In this document: positions 42,901-51,429 of the stretch, piece after piece
Position numbering within the stretch: position 1 is the stretch's first letter
Layout of the letters: each line of letters opens with the position of its first letter
Origin: an uncultured Rubrobacteraceae bacterium
GTDB lineage: Bacteria > Actinomycetota > Rubrobacteria > Rubrobacterales > Rubrobacteraceae
DNA: 64,000 bases
Direction of reading: 5' to 3'
Assembly: GCA_902806095.1 (NCBI GenBank)
Contig: CADCVF010000042.1
Location: 1 to 64,000 of the forward strand
The notes under the pieces: generated by a model
The model's input: the letters and a program-made list of their open reading frames with translations, nothing else
Database searches by the model: none
What the model was told of the DNA's origin: nothing
Program-made: the position numbers and the translations under genes

Positions 42901-43728
42901 TTCACCACCGTCGCCGGCCTCGAAGAGCCAACAGAGATGAACTTCGTCAAAAAACATGCCGACGAGGAGAGGAGTCAGGGTGCCGACGAACGCCGCTCGA
43001 CCACCCGCATCTTCGGGTCCAAACCAGGCGCTTACGGCGCAGGCCTCCTCCCCCTGATGGACGCCCGCAACTGGCGTAACGACGAGGATCTGGCCGAAGT
43101 CTATGCCGTCTGGGGGGGGTATGCCTATGGTAGAGGGTTAGACGGCGTCGAGGCGCGGGAGGCGATGGAGTCCAACCTGCGCAGGACGGAGGTTGCCGTA
43201 AAGAATATAGACAACCGCGAGCACGACCTCTTCGACTCGGACGACTATTTCCAGTACCACGGCGGCATGATCGCCGCCGTCCGCGCCCTGACGGGCCGCG
43301 ACCCGAAAGCGTACATCGGAGACTCCGCAGACCCATCGAGGGTGAAGACGAGGGATCTCTCCGAAGAGGCCCGCCGCGTCTTCAGGAGCCGCGTTGCCAA
43401 CCCGAAGTGGATCAACGCCATGCAGTGCCACGGTTACAAGGGCGCCTTCGAGCTCTCGGCCACCGTTGACTACCTCTTTGGCTACGACGCCACCGCAGGC
43501 GTCGTCGAAGACTGGATGTACCGCGACGTAAACAGGAAGTACGTCCTCGACGAGGGAGTAAGAGACTTCATGCAGCAGTCCAACCCCTGGGCCCTGCGCG
43601 CCATCTCCGAGCGCCTGCTGGAGGCGGCGCAACGCGGCCTGTGGTCGGAGCCTGACCCCGAAGACCTCGAAGCTCTGAAACAGGTTTATTTAGAGAACGA
43701 AGGTTTGCTGGAAGAAGGCATCTCGTGA
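39973..43728 (+). CDS. cobN: Cobaltochelatase subunit CobN
   Basis: The 1251-residue large subunit of the ATP-dependent cobalt chelatase (BchH-like) binds the corrin substrate and catalyses insertion. Typical stretches are [38 protein letters not shown]-like [40 protein letters not shown] and the C-terminal [20 protein letters not shown]. It starts at ATG 39973, overlapping cobQ by eight bases. A run of eight Gs (43112-43119) inside the gene is in frame (VWGGYAYG). It needs AAA+ partners, supplied by the next gene. Confidence 0.96.
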   Translation: [1251 protein letters not shown]

Positions 43729-45665
43729 ACGCTTACGAGCATCCCTATCCATTCTCAGCCATCGTCGGGCAGGAAGACCTGAAGCTGGCGCTCCTGGTCA
43801 ACGCCGTCTCCCCCGAGGTCGGTGGCGTGCTGGTGCGTGGCGAGAAGGGGACTGCGAAGTCCACGGCGGTAAGGGCGCTGGCGAGTCTACTGCCCAGCAT
43901 CCGGGTCGTCTCCGGCTGTCCCTACTCCTGCGACCCTGCCGCCCCGAACCCTGAATGTCCGGCGGGACCACACCAGCCTGACGCTCCAACCGGGACGAGG
44001 CCGGTCAGGCTGGTGGAGCTGCCTGTGGGGGCGAGCACCGACCGTCTCGCCGGGACGCTGGACATCGAGAAGGCGCTCTCGGAGGGGAGGAAAGCGTTCG
44101 AGCCTGGGTTGCTGGCGGCGGCGCACAGGGGCATCCTGTACGTGGACGAGGTTAATCTTCTCTCCGACCACCTCGTCGACCTGCTCCTTGACGTCGCGGC
44201 GATGGGCGTTAACCACGTCGAGCGCGAGGGTGTAAGCGTGAGGCATCCTTCGCGCTTCATCCTGGTCGGCACGATGAACCCTGAGGAGGGCGAGCTCCGT
44301 CCCCAGCTCCTTGACCGCTTCGGCGTCACCGTAGAGGTCTCTGGCAGCCCCGACCCCGCGGATAGGGTCGAGGTCGTCCGCCGCCGCCTGCGCTACGAGG
44401 CCGACCCGGCAGGGTTCGCCGCAGGATGGTCTGCCGTCGACGGGGAGCTCGCTACTTCTGTAGAATCGGCACGCCTGCGGCTTCCTGAGGTGGGGCTCGA
44501 CGAGGAGATCCTGTTCAGGATCTCGACGCTCTGTGCAGAGCTTGGTGTCGACGGTCTGCGTGGCGACCTCGTAACGGCCAGGACCGCGCGCACGCTGGCC
44601 GCCTGGGAAGCCAGGGACCGGGTGGTCCTCGACGACGTCAAGCGGGCCGCCATGCTGGCCCTCTCGCACCGCCGTAGACACGGTCCCTTCGAGCAGCCCG
44701 GCATGGACCCTGAGGAACTCGAGAACGCCCTCTCCGAGGACCCGGATCCACCTGACGGCCCAGGGGGTGCTACCAGCCCGCCAGTTACGGGCGAGGATAG
44801 GGGAGAGGGTTCTCCCCGCGCGCAGGACTCGGAGGCGCGGACAGGGGCAGGGGAACGAAGCCACGCCTCTACAGAGACGTTCGACCCCGTACGGCTCGAG
44901 GCCCCGGAGAAGGGCAAGGGCGGGCCTCTCGGCCGCAGGAGCCGTATCTCGGGTGAGACAGGGCATCCTGTCGCGGATCGGGAGTATGGAGGGAGTCCGG
45001 CGGACGTGGCGCTTGCGGCGACGATCAGGGCTGCAGCGCCGCACCAGAGGGCGCGCGGGCGGGAGGGTACGAACCTCGTTATACGTGCGGGTGATCTTCG
45101 GGAGAACGTTAGAGAGGGGAAGGAGGGGAACCTGATCCTCTTCCTCGTCGACGCGAGCGGTTCTATGGCGGCCCGTAAACGCATGTCCGCTGTGAAGGGT
45201 GCCGTCCTCTCCCTGTTGAACGACGCCTACCAGCGCCGGGACAAGGTCGCCCTGATCTCCTTCCGCAAACAGGAAGCCAAAATACTCCTTCCCCCGACAT
45301 CGAGCGTGGAGCTCGCCGCCCCGCGCCTGGAAGAGCTCCCTACCGGGGGCCGCACACCCCTCGCGGCCGGTCTCGAGAAGGCCGCCGAGGTGCTGAAAAG
45401 GGAAGAAGCGCGCGATAGAGAGCGCCGGCCGCTGCTGGTCCTGTTGACCGACGGCAAGGCTACGACGGGGCCCGACCCGCTGGCGGGCGCGGCGCGACTG
45501 CGCTCCTTCGGGACAACTTCATTCGTTGTGGACACCGAGGAGGGTTACGTCCGGCTCGGGATGGCGGGCGAACTGGCCGGGGCGATGGGGGCGCGGTGCC
45601 TGCGCCTCGAAGAACTGCGGGCCGAGTCGCTGGTCGAGCTCGTCGAGAGGAGAACGGTGGCGTGA
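43725..45665 (+). CDS. chlID: Fused ChlI/ChlD-type cobaltochelatase ATPase subunit
   Basis: The 646-residue protein joins a BchI-like AAA+ domain to a BchD-like von Willebrand A domain. Walker A GEKGTAKST is at 39-47, and YVDEVNLLSDHLVDLLLDVA is the Walker B region. A linker rich in Pro, Gly and acidic residues is at ~340-440, and the MIDAS motif DASGS is at 476-480. In actinobacteria this fusion takes the place of CobS and CobT beside CobN. The GTG start overlaps the cobN stop by four bases. It powers metal insertion by CobN. Confidence 0.94.
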   Translation: MNAYEHPYPFSAIVGQEDLKLALLVNAVSPEVGGVLVRGEKGTAKSTAVRALASLLPSIRVVSGCPYSCDPAAPNPECPAGPHQPDAPTGTRPVRLVELPVGASTDRLAGTLDIEKALSEGRKAFEPGLLAAAHRGILYVDEVNLLSDHLVDLLLDVAAMGVNHVEREGVSVRHPSRFILVGTMNPEEGELRPQLLDRFGVTVEVSGSPDPADRVEVVRRRLRYEADPAGFAAGWSAVDGELATSVESARLRLPEVGLDEEILFRISTLCAELGVDGLRGDLVTARTARTLAAWEARDRVVLDDVKRAAMLALSHRRRHGPFEQPGMDPEELENALSEDPDPPDGPGGATSPPVTGEDRGEGSPRAQDSEARTGAGERSHASTETFDPVRLEAPEKGKGGPLGRRSRISGETGHPVADREYGGSPADVALAATIRAAAPHQRARGREGTNLVIRAGDLRENVREGKEGNLILFLVDASGSMAARKRMSAVKGAVLSLLNDAYQRRDKVALISFRKQEAKILLPPTSSVELAAPRLEELPTGGRTPLAAGLEKAAEVLKREEARDRERRPLLVLLTDGKATTGPDPLAGAARLRSFGTTSFVVDTEEGYVRLGMAGELAGAMGARCLRLEELRAESLVELVERRTVA

Positions 45666-46225
45666 GAGAGCCAAGAGAGCAGCGGTTGAGAAAGAGGTCG
45701 AGCAGGGAGAGGCCTCTACTCATCGTCAACACAGGCTACGGCAAAGGCAAGTCCACGGCCTCCTTCGGGGTCATGCTCAGGGGATGGGCGCGCGGGTACC
45801 ACATAGGGGTCTACCAGTTCGTCAAGAGCGGCAAGTGGAACGTCGGCGAGCAGAAGGCCGCTGAGGCCCTAGGCAACATCGACTGGTTCAAACAGGGCGA
45901 CGGATGGACGTGGACCGTGAAGGACCTGGAGCACTCCGCCGACCTCGCCCGCGAGGGCTGGGAAGAGGTCAAACGCCGTCTGGCAGACGAGACCTACGAC
46001 ATGCTGCTCCTCGACGAGTTCACCTACCCGATGAAGTTCGGTTGGGTGGATACGAACGAGGTCGTCGAGGTCCTCCAGAACCGCCCCGGCTTCCAGCACG
46101 TCATCATCACGGGCCGCGACGCCCCGCCTGAACTGGTGGAGATCTCCGACCTCGTAAGCGAGGTAAACAAGATCAAGCACCCCTTCGACGAGGGCTACAG
46201 GGGACAGAAGGGTATAGAGTGGTAG
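45662..46225 (+). CDS. cobO: Cob(I)yrinic acid a,c-diamide adenosyltransferase (CobO/BtuR)
   Basis: CobO attaches the 5'-deoxyadenosyl ligand from ATP to the Co(I) corrinoid. The 187-residue protein has the P-loop TGYGKGKST at 24-32, GWARGYHIGVYQFVKSGKW, LLDEFTYPMKFGWVD and VIITGRDAPPELVEISDLVS, all hallmarks of the BtuR/CobO family. The GTG at 45662 overlaps the previous stop by four bases. It overlaps cobB by seven. Confidence 0.95.
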   Translation: MREPREQRLRKRSSRERPLLIVNTGYGKGKSTASFGVMLRGWARGYHIGVYQFVKSGKWNVGEQKAAEALGNIDWFKQGDGWTWTVKDLEHSADLAREGWEEVKRRLADETYDMLLLDEFTYPMKFGWVDTNEVVEVLQNRPGFQHVIITGRDAPPELVEISDLVSEVNKIKHPFDEGYRGQKGIEW

Positions 46226-47580
46226 ACACCCCGCGCATAGTGGTCGCCGGTACCCATTCAGGGGTCGGCAAGACGACTGTTGCCTCGGGACTCATGGCCG
46301 CGCTCTCGTCAGAGGGCTTTCGGGTCGCCCCCTTCAAGGTCGGCCCCGACTTTATAGATCCCTCGTACCACACCCTCGCCGCAGGCAGGCCGGGACGCAA
46401 CCTCGATGCCTTCCTCTCAGGCCCCGAACTTATCGGCCCGCTCTTCGCCCACGGCGCACAGGACGCTGATATAGCCGTGATCGAAGGCGTCATGGGCCTC
46501 TTCGACGGCAAGGGAGGGGGGGATCTCGCCTCCACAGCCCACGTCGCCAGACTGCTCGAAGCGCCCATAGTGCTCGTCGTCGATGCCAGGGCTATGTCCC
46601 GCTCCGTGGCCGCTATGGTCCACGGATACACGACATTCGACTCGAAGTCGAGAGTCGCCGGAGTCGTCCTCAACCGTGTCGGCTCAACGACCCACCAGAA
46701 GATGCTCCGCGAAGCCCTGAGACCACTAGGCATCCCTGTCCTGGGCGTCCTGCGCCGCGACGACGAGCTGGAGACGCCTGACAGGCATCTCGGCCTCGTC
46801 CCTGTCGCCGAGCGCCATGGGGAGGCCGCCCGCACGCTCGATGCCCTGGGAATGGTGATCTCCCGTTCTCTAAACCTCGACGGTATAGTGAGACTTGCCC
46901 GCTCCGCCGGAACTCTAGGGGTCGAGCGCTGGAGTCCTGAGTCTCCGGACCTGGATCTGTCGGAGGGCGTCCGCGTTGCGGTCGCGGCAGGACCATCGTT
47001 CAGCTTTCTGTACCGCGAGAACCTGGAGCTACTGCGGGGCGCCGGTGCTGAGATCGTAACCTTCGACCCGACCACAGAGGAGGAGCTGCCCGTCGGAACG
47101 GACGTTCTCTATCTCGGTGGAGGGTTCCCTGAGACCTACGCGGAGACGCTGTCCGTGAACGGCCGGATGCGCTATAACGTCCGGGATTTCGCCGAAAGTG
47201 GGCGCCCCACCGTAGCCGAGTGCGGCGGACTGTTGTACCTGGTGCGCGAGCTCGACGGGCATCCGATGTGTGGTGTGCTCGACGCGGAGGCCACTATGAC
47301 TCACAGGCTCACGCTCGGTTACAGGGAAGCCCGCGCGCTAACCGCCTCGCCGCTGGTCGAGTCGGGCGCCGACGTTCACGGGCATGAGTTTCACTACTCT
47401 GCCGTCGAGCCCGGAGCTGGGGAGAGGCCGGCCTGGGATCTGGCCGGCCGCGCTCCAGAAGGCTTCGTGGCCGGTGGTGTGCACGCGAGCTACCTGCACA
47501 CCCACTGGGCCGCAACGCCGGAACTACCGCGCAGGCTGGTGCGAGTGGCATCGCGGAGATCGATGGAGGTAGCGTTATGA
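46219..47580 (+). CDS. cobB: Cobyrinate a,c-diamide synthase (CobB/CbiA)
   Basis: CobB amidates the a and c side chains of the corrin ring. The 453-residue protein has P-loop GTHSGVGKTT at 11-20, FKVGPDFIDPSYH, a GVMGLFDG motif, and the amidotransferase nucleophile C335 (VAECGGLLYL). The final HGHEFHYS and GGVHASYLHTHW are family ends. It starts at GTG 46219. A seven-G run at 46516-46522 is in frame. Confidence 0.95.
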   Translation: MVDTPRIVVAGTHSGVGKTTVASGLMAALSSEGFRVAPFKVGPDFIDPSYHTLAAGRPGRNLDAFLSGPELIGPLFAHGAQDADIAVIEGVMGLFDGKGGGDLASTAHVARLLEAPIVLVVDARAMSRSVAAMVHGYTTFDSKSRVAGVVLNRVGSTTHQKMLREALRPLGIPVLGVLRRDDELETPDRHLGLVPVAERHGEAARTLDALGMVISRSLNLDGIVRLARSAGTLGVERWSPESPDLDLSEGVRVAVAAGPSFSFLYRENLELLRGAGAEIVTFDPTTEEELPVGTDVLYLGGGFPETYAETLSVNGRMRYNVRDFAESGRPTVAECGGLLYLVRELDGHPMCGVLDAEATMTHRLTLGYREARALTASPLVESGADVHGHEFHYSAVEPGAGERPAWDLAGRAPEGFVAGGVHASYLHTHWAATPELPRRLVRVASRRSMEVAL

Positions 47581-48290
47581 GCGGGCGACTCGTCGGGGTG
47601 GGGGTAGGGCCCGGAGACCCCGAGCTGTTGACGGTCAAGGGGCTGCGCGTGCTGCGTGAGGCCGACGAAATCTTCGTGCCCGTGGCCGACACGGGCGAGG
47701 TCGGGCGGGCCGAGGCCACCGTGCGCGAGTATCTGGAAGAAGGGCGGATCCGACGTCTCCTCTTCGCCCTCTCGGACGATACGGAGGCAAGGGAGCGTAA
47801 CTGGACGAACGCCGCGCGAAAAGTCTCTGAGCACCTGCAAAGTGGCAGGACGTGCGCGTTCGCCACCATCGGAGACCCGAACGTCTATTCGACCTTCACA
47901 TACCTGGCACGCACCGTTCGAGAGCTAGAACCTGACGTAGAGGTAGAGACTGTGCCAGGGATCACGGCCCTGCAGGACCTTGCTTCGCGGAGTGGGACGG
48001 TCCTCCTCGAAGGCGACGAAAGGCTGGCGCTCCTGCCTTTCACGGCTGGGGAGGAGCCCCTGAGGGATGCGCTCGCCGGGTTCGAGACCGTGGTCTGCTA
48101 CAAGGGTGGGAGCCGGCTCGCTGAGGTGCTCAGGGTTGCGGAGGGAGGCGGGCGACTAGAAGGGGCTGTGTACGGAGCTAGGCTCGGCATCGAGGGCGAA
48201 GAAATCGTGTCCGCGCAGGAGATGATAGGGCGGGAAGGGACCTACCTGTCGACCGTTATCTTCACCAGAAGGAGTTCGGAGCTTGGGTAA
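47577..48290 (+). CDS. cobI: Precorrin-2 C20-methyltransferase (CobI/CbiL)
   Basis: The 237-residue SAM-dependent methyltransferase has the N-terminal GVGVGPGDPELLTVKGLRVL motif, FATIGDPNVYSTFTYL (GDP loop) and VETVPGITALQDLASRSG. It transfers a methyl group to C20 of precorrin-2 or the cobalt form. It starts at ATG 47577, overlapping the cobB stop by four bases. The cobM start overlaps its end by eight bases. Confidence 0.93.
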   Translation: MSGRLVGVGVGPGDPELLTVKGLRVLREADEIFVPVADTGEVGRAEATVREYLEEGRIRRLLFALSDDTEARERNWTNAARKVSEHLQSGRTCAFATIGDPNVYSTFTYLARTVRELEPDVEVETVPGITALQDLASRSGTVLLEGDERLALLPFTAGEEPLRDALAGFETVVCYKGGSRLAEVLRVAEGGGRLEGAVYGARLGIEGEEIVSAQEMIGREGTYLSTVIFTRRSSELG

Positions 48291-49071
48291 GGTGTGGTTT
48301 ATCGGGGCTGGACCGGGGGCGCCCGACCTGCTGACGGTCAGGGGAGCCAGGCTCATCGGCGAGGCCGACGTTGTGGTCTGGGCCAGGAGCCTCGTCCACG
48401 AAGGTATCCTCGAATACGCCAGTCCAGGAGCCAGTATCTTCGAGTCGACGACCATACCGCTCGAAGGCGTGCGCGGGTTCTACGAGCGTGCGGTGGATGA
48501 GGATTTGAAGGTAGCGAGGGTACATTCAGGCGACCCAAGCCTGTACGGGGCTGTGATGGAGCAGATCGAACTTTGCGACGAGTTGGGGCTCGATTGGGAG
48601 ATAGTCCCCGGCGTCTCGTCTTTGGGCGCCGCCGCTGCTGCCATCGGGCGCGAGCTGACCGTACCCGAGGTCTCGCAGTCCGTGATCCTGACGCGCCGCG
48701 CGAGCCGCACCCCGATGCCTGAGGGCGAGGACATAAGGAGTTTCGCTGAGCACGGGACGACGATGGCGATCTTCCTCTCCGCAGCCAAGCCGCGCGTCCT
48801 GCAGGAGGAGCTTCTGGAGGGCGGCTACGCCCCTGAGACCCCTTGCGCCGTGGTCTACAGGGCGAGCTGGCCCGACGAACGAGTCATAGAGTGCAGCCTC
48901 GAAGACCTCGCCGAAAGGGTGCGGGAGGCTGGCTTCACCAGGCAGGCGCTAATACTGATTGGACCTGGTCTAGGCGCCGGCGGGACGCGCTCTCATCTGT
49001 ACAGCCCGGCGTTCTCACACATGTTCCGCCGGGCGGAGTCTGAGCAGAAGGGAGCAGATGCCGCCACGTAA
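48283..49071 (+). CDS. cobM: Precorrin-4 C11-methyltransferase (CobM/CbiF)
   Basis: The 262-residue methyltransferase reads KVWFIGAGPGAPDLLTVRGA, VARVHSGDPSLYGAVMEQIE, VPGVSSLGAAAAAIGRELTV and VILTRRASRTPMPEGE, diagnostic for CobM/CbiF. It methylates C11 of (cobalt-)precorrin-4. It starts at TTG 48283, overlapping cobI. The C-terminal ~20 residues (FRRAESEQKGADAAT) extend past the family core and overlap the start of cbiD by 14 bases. Confidence 0.94.
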   Translation: MGKVWFIGAGPGAPDLLTVRGARLIGEADVVVWARSLVHEGILEYASPGASIFESTTIPLEGVRGFYERAVDEDLKVARVHSGDPSLYGAVMEQIELCDELGLDWEIVPGVSSLGAAAAAIGRELTVPEVSQSVILTRRASRTPMPEGEDIRSFAEHGTTMAIFLSAAKPRVLQEELLEGGYAPETPCAVVYRASWPDERVIECSLEDLAERVREAGFTRQALILIGPGLGAGGTRSHLYSPAFSHMFRRAESEQKGADAAT

Positions 49072-50224
49072 GCTCAGCGAGCCCTCCATGCCCCCTAGCA
49101 TGGAGAAGGTCAAGGGCCAGCAGCTCAGGACGGGCTGGACCACAGGCACCTGCGCCGCCGCCGCTGCCAAGGCCGCGGCCCGTGCGCTGGTGAGCGGCGA
49201 GCCGCAGACCAGCGTCGACGTAAAGCTGCCGGGTAAAGGCCGGAAGCGACGCGTCGAGTTCGATGTGGTGCGGTGTGATCTCGGCGATTCGTGGGCTGAG
49301 GCCGTCGTCATCAAGGACGCGGGCGACGACCCCGACGTCACCGACGGCGCTCATCTCACCGCCTGCGTCTCGTGGCGGGACGAGCTTGGGCTCGAACTGG
49401 ACAGAGGCGATGGCGTCGGCGTCATCACCAGACCGGGGCTCGGGCTCCCTGTCGGAGGGCCGGCCATAAACGCCGTGCCGCGGCGTATGATCTCCTACTC
49501 CGTAGAGGGAGTCCTCGACCCGGAGGAGCGTGGCGTCAGGGTCGTCATAAGCGTCCCTGGCGGCCAGAAGATGGCCGAGAAGACCACCAACGCCCGCCTC
49601 GGCATCGTCGGCGGAATCTCGATCCTCGGTACCACGGGCATCGTACGTCCCTTCTCGACGGCCGCCTGGGCCGCCAGCGTGGTGCAGGCTATCAACGTCA
49701 TGGGCGCGCAGGGCCACAAGTCCTTCGTCCTCTCGACCGGAGGCCTCACCGAGAAAGCCGCGATGCGCCTGCTGCCAGATCTGGAAGAGGTGAACTTCGT
49801 AGAAGTCGGGGACTTTACAGGGCAGGCCATAAAGAAGGCCGTGGAGAACGGGCTTGAGCGTTGCTACTTCGTCGGAATGGCGGGTAAGATCTCCAAGCTC
49901 GCCGCAGGGGTCATGATGACCCACTGGACCCGCTCGAAGGTGGACAACGATCTGCTGGCAGAGATAACTGTAGAAGCCGGTGGCCCTGTCGCTCTCATCG
50001 AAGAGGTCAAAGGCGCCAATACAGCCCGTCACGCATACGAACTCTGGCGGTCGGCGCATCTCGACCGCGCCGCTGACCTCCTCTGCAAACTGGCCGCGGA
50101 GAACCTCGCTGAGTACGCTGAAGGTAAACTCGAGGTTCATGTCATCCTCGTCGACTTCGACACCCTCGAACCCGCAGGAGCCAGTCCTGGCGCTCTGGCG
50201 CTGACGGCGAAGGGACCAGCGTGA
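49058..50224 (+). CDS. cbiD: Cobalt-precorrin-5B C1-methyltransferase (CbiD)
   Basis: CbiD methylates C1 in the anaerobic (cobalt-first) route. The 388-residue protein has LRTGWTTGTCAAAAAKAAAR, VVIKDAGDDPDVTDGAHLTA, GVGVITRPGLGLPVGGPAIN, and GTTGIVRPFSTAAWAAS. Presence of CbiD points to the anaerobic-type branch. It starts at ATG 49058 with a short extra N-terminus (MPPRKLSEPSMPPSMEK) before the conserved region; a later ATG near 49088 or 49103 is possible. It overlaps cbiET by four bases. Confidence 0.95.
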   Translation: MPPRKLSEPSMPPSMEKVKGQQLRTGWTTGTCAAAAAKAAARALVSGEPQTSVDVKLPGKGRKRRVEFDVVRCDLGDSWAEAVVIKDAGDDPDVTDGAHLTACVSWRDELGLELDRGDGVGVITRPGLGLPVGGPAINAVPRRMISYSVEGVLDPEERGVRVVISVPGGQKMAEKTTNARLGIVGGISILGTTGIVRPFSTAAWAASVVQAINVMGAQGHKSFVLSTGGLTEKAAMRLLPDLEEVNFVEVGDFTGQAIKKAVENGLERCYFVGMAGKISKLAAGVMMTHWTRSKVDNDLLAEITVEAGGPVALIEEVKGANTARHAYELWRSAHLDRAADLLCKLAAENLAEYAEGKLEVHVILVDFDTLEPAGASPGALALTAKGPA

Positions 50225-51429
50225 GCCGGGAGCGCATAACCGTCATTGGCCTCGATGGAAGGCCGCTCGATGAGGATACCGAACGGTTGCTGCGGGATGC
50301 AGATCTCGTCGCCGGCGGCAGAAGGCACCTGGAGATGCTCGGCGTGGAGCGTGGGCGCGCCGTAGTTTTCGAGGGGAACCTCTCTGGGGCGCTCGCGAGG
50401 ATCGAGGGCACTGGGGGTCCCGTGGTCGTGCTCGCGTCCGGGGATCCTGGTTTCTTCGGGATCGTGCGCCTGCTCGGCGGACGGTTCGGGAGGGAGAACC
50501 TGCGCATCTTGCCGGGTCTCTCCTCGGTAGCGCTGGTGTTCGCCCGCGCCGGGCTTGCGTGGGACGACGCGGTCACGGTCAGCGCCCACGGCCGTGATCC
50601 CCGCCGCGCCGTCAACGTCTGCCGCACCCACCCCAAGGTCGCCGTCCTCACCTCCCCGGACTTCGGACCAGCCGAACTCGCGGAGGCGCTGGATACGATG
50701 GAGCGCACCTTCGTTGTCGCCGAGCTTCTCGGCGAGCCGGGCGAGCGGGTCTTTCACGGCGACGCAGGGACGGTCGCTGGTATGCAGTGGGAAGACCCTA
50801 ACGTAGTACTGGTCCTGGACGAAGAGAGGATGCCGGGGACCAGAGGTTGGATCTCATCCGGCATGCAGGGTCGGGGGCGGTGGGCGCTTCCCGAAGAAAA
50901 GTTCGAGCATAGGTCTGGCATGATCACCAAGTCAGCGACCCGCGCCTTCGTACTCTCGCGCCTCGGTCCCCGACAGGGAGACCTGATCTGGGACGTCGGG
51001 GCCGGTAGCGGCTCTGTGGCCATCGAATGCGCCCGTCTCGGTGCCGCCGCCATCGCCATCGAACGCGACCCCGAGAGCTGCGCCCGTATCCGACGCAACG
51101 CCGGGCGCCACAAAGCCCACGTACAGCTCGTCGAGGGCGCAGCCCCCGAGGCTCTGCACGATTTGCCAGAACCCGAGGCCGTCTTCGTCGGCGGGACCGG
51201 CGGTGCCTTCGAGGAGATCGTCAAGCTCTCCGCCGTCAGGGCGCGCCGGACGGTCGTGCTGGCACTCGTCACCCTCGAAAGGGTCGTTCCTGCCGCAAAG
51301 CTCCTCGAAGATTGCGGCCTCGAGGTGGAGACTACCTTTCTGCAGACATCCACGATGAAGGGCGTCGGTGATCTGCACCGCCTGGCCGCAGAGAGCGCCG
51401 TGTTCGTCGTCTCCGGGAGCCGGCCTTGA
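50221..51429 (+). CDS. cbiET: Precorrin-6Y C5,15-methyltransferase, CbiE-CbiT fusion (CobL)
   Basis: The 402-residue bifunctional enzyme joins CbiE (residues 1-~200: ITVIGLDGRPLDEDTERLLR, VVVLASGDPGFFGIVRLLGG) to CbiT (~210-402: ITKSATRAFVLSRLGPRQGD, LIWDVGAGSGSVAIECARLG, EAVFVGGTGGAFEEIV). It methylates C5 and C15 and decarboxylates the C12 acetate. It starts at GTG 50221, overlapping cbiD by four bases, and ends overlapping the cbiG-cobJ start. Confidence 0.94.
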   Translation: MSRERITVIGLDGRPLDEDTERLLRDADLVAGGRRHLEMLGVERGRAVVFEGNLSGALARIEGTGGPVVVLASGDPGFFGIVRLLGGRFGRENLRILPGLSSVALVFARAGLAWDDAVTVSAHGRDPRRAVNVCRTHPKVAVLTSPDFGPAELAEALDTMERTFVVAELLGEPGERVFHGDAGTVAGMQWEDPNVVLVLDEERMPGTRGWISSGMQGRGRWALPEEKFEHRSGMITKSATRAFVLSRLGPRQGDLIWDVGAGSGSVAIECARLGAAAIAIERDPESCARIRRNAGRHKAHVQLVEGAAPEALHDLPEPEAVFVGGTGGAFEEIVKLSAVRARRTVVLALVTLERVVPAAKLLEDCGLEVETTFLQTSTMKGVGDLHRLAAESAVFVVSGSRP

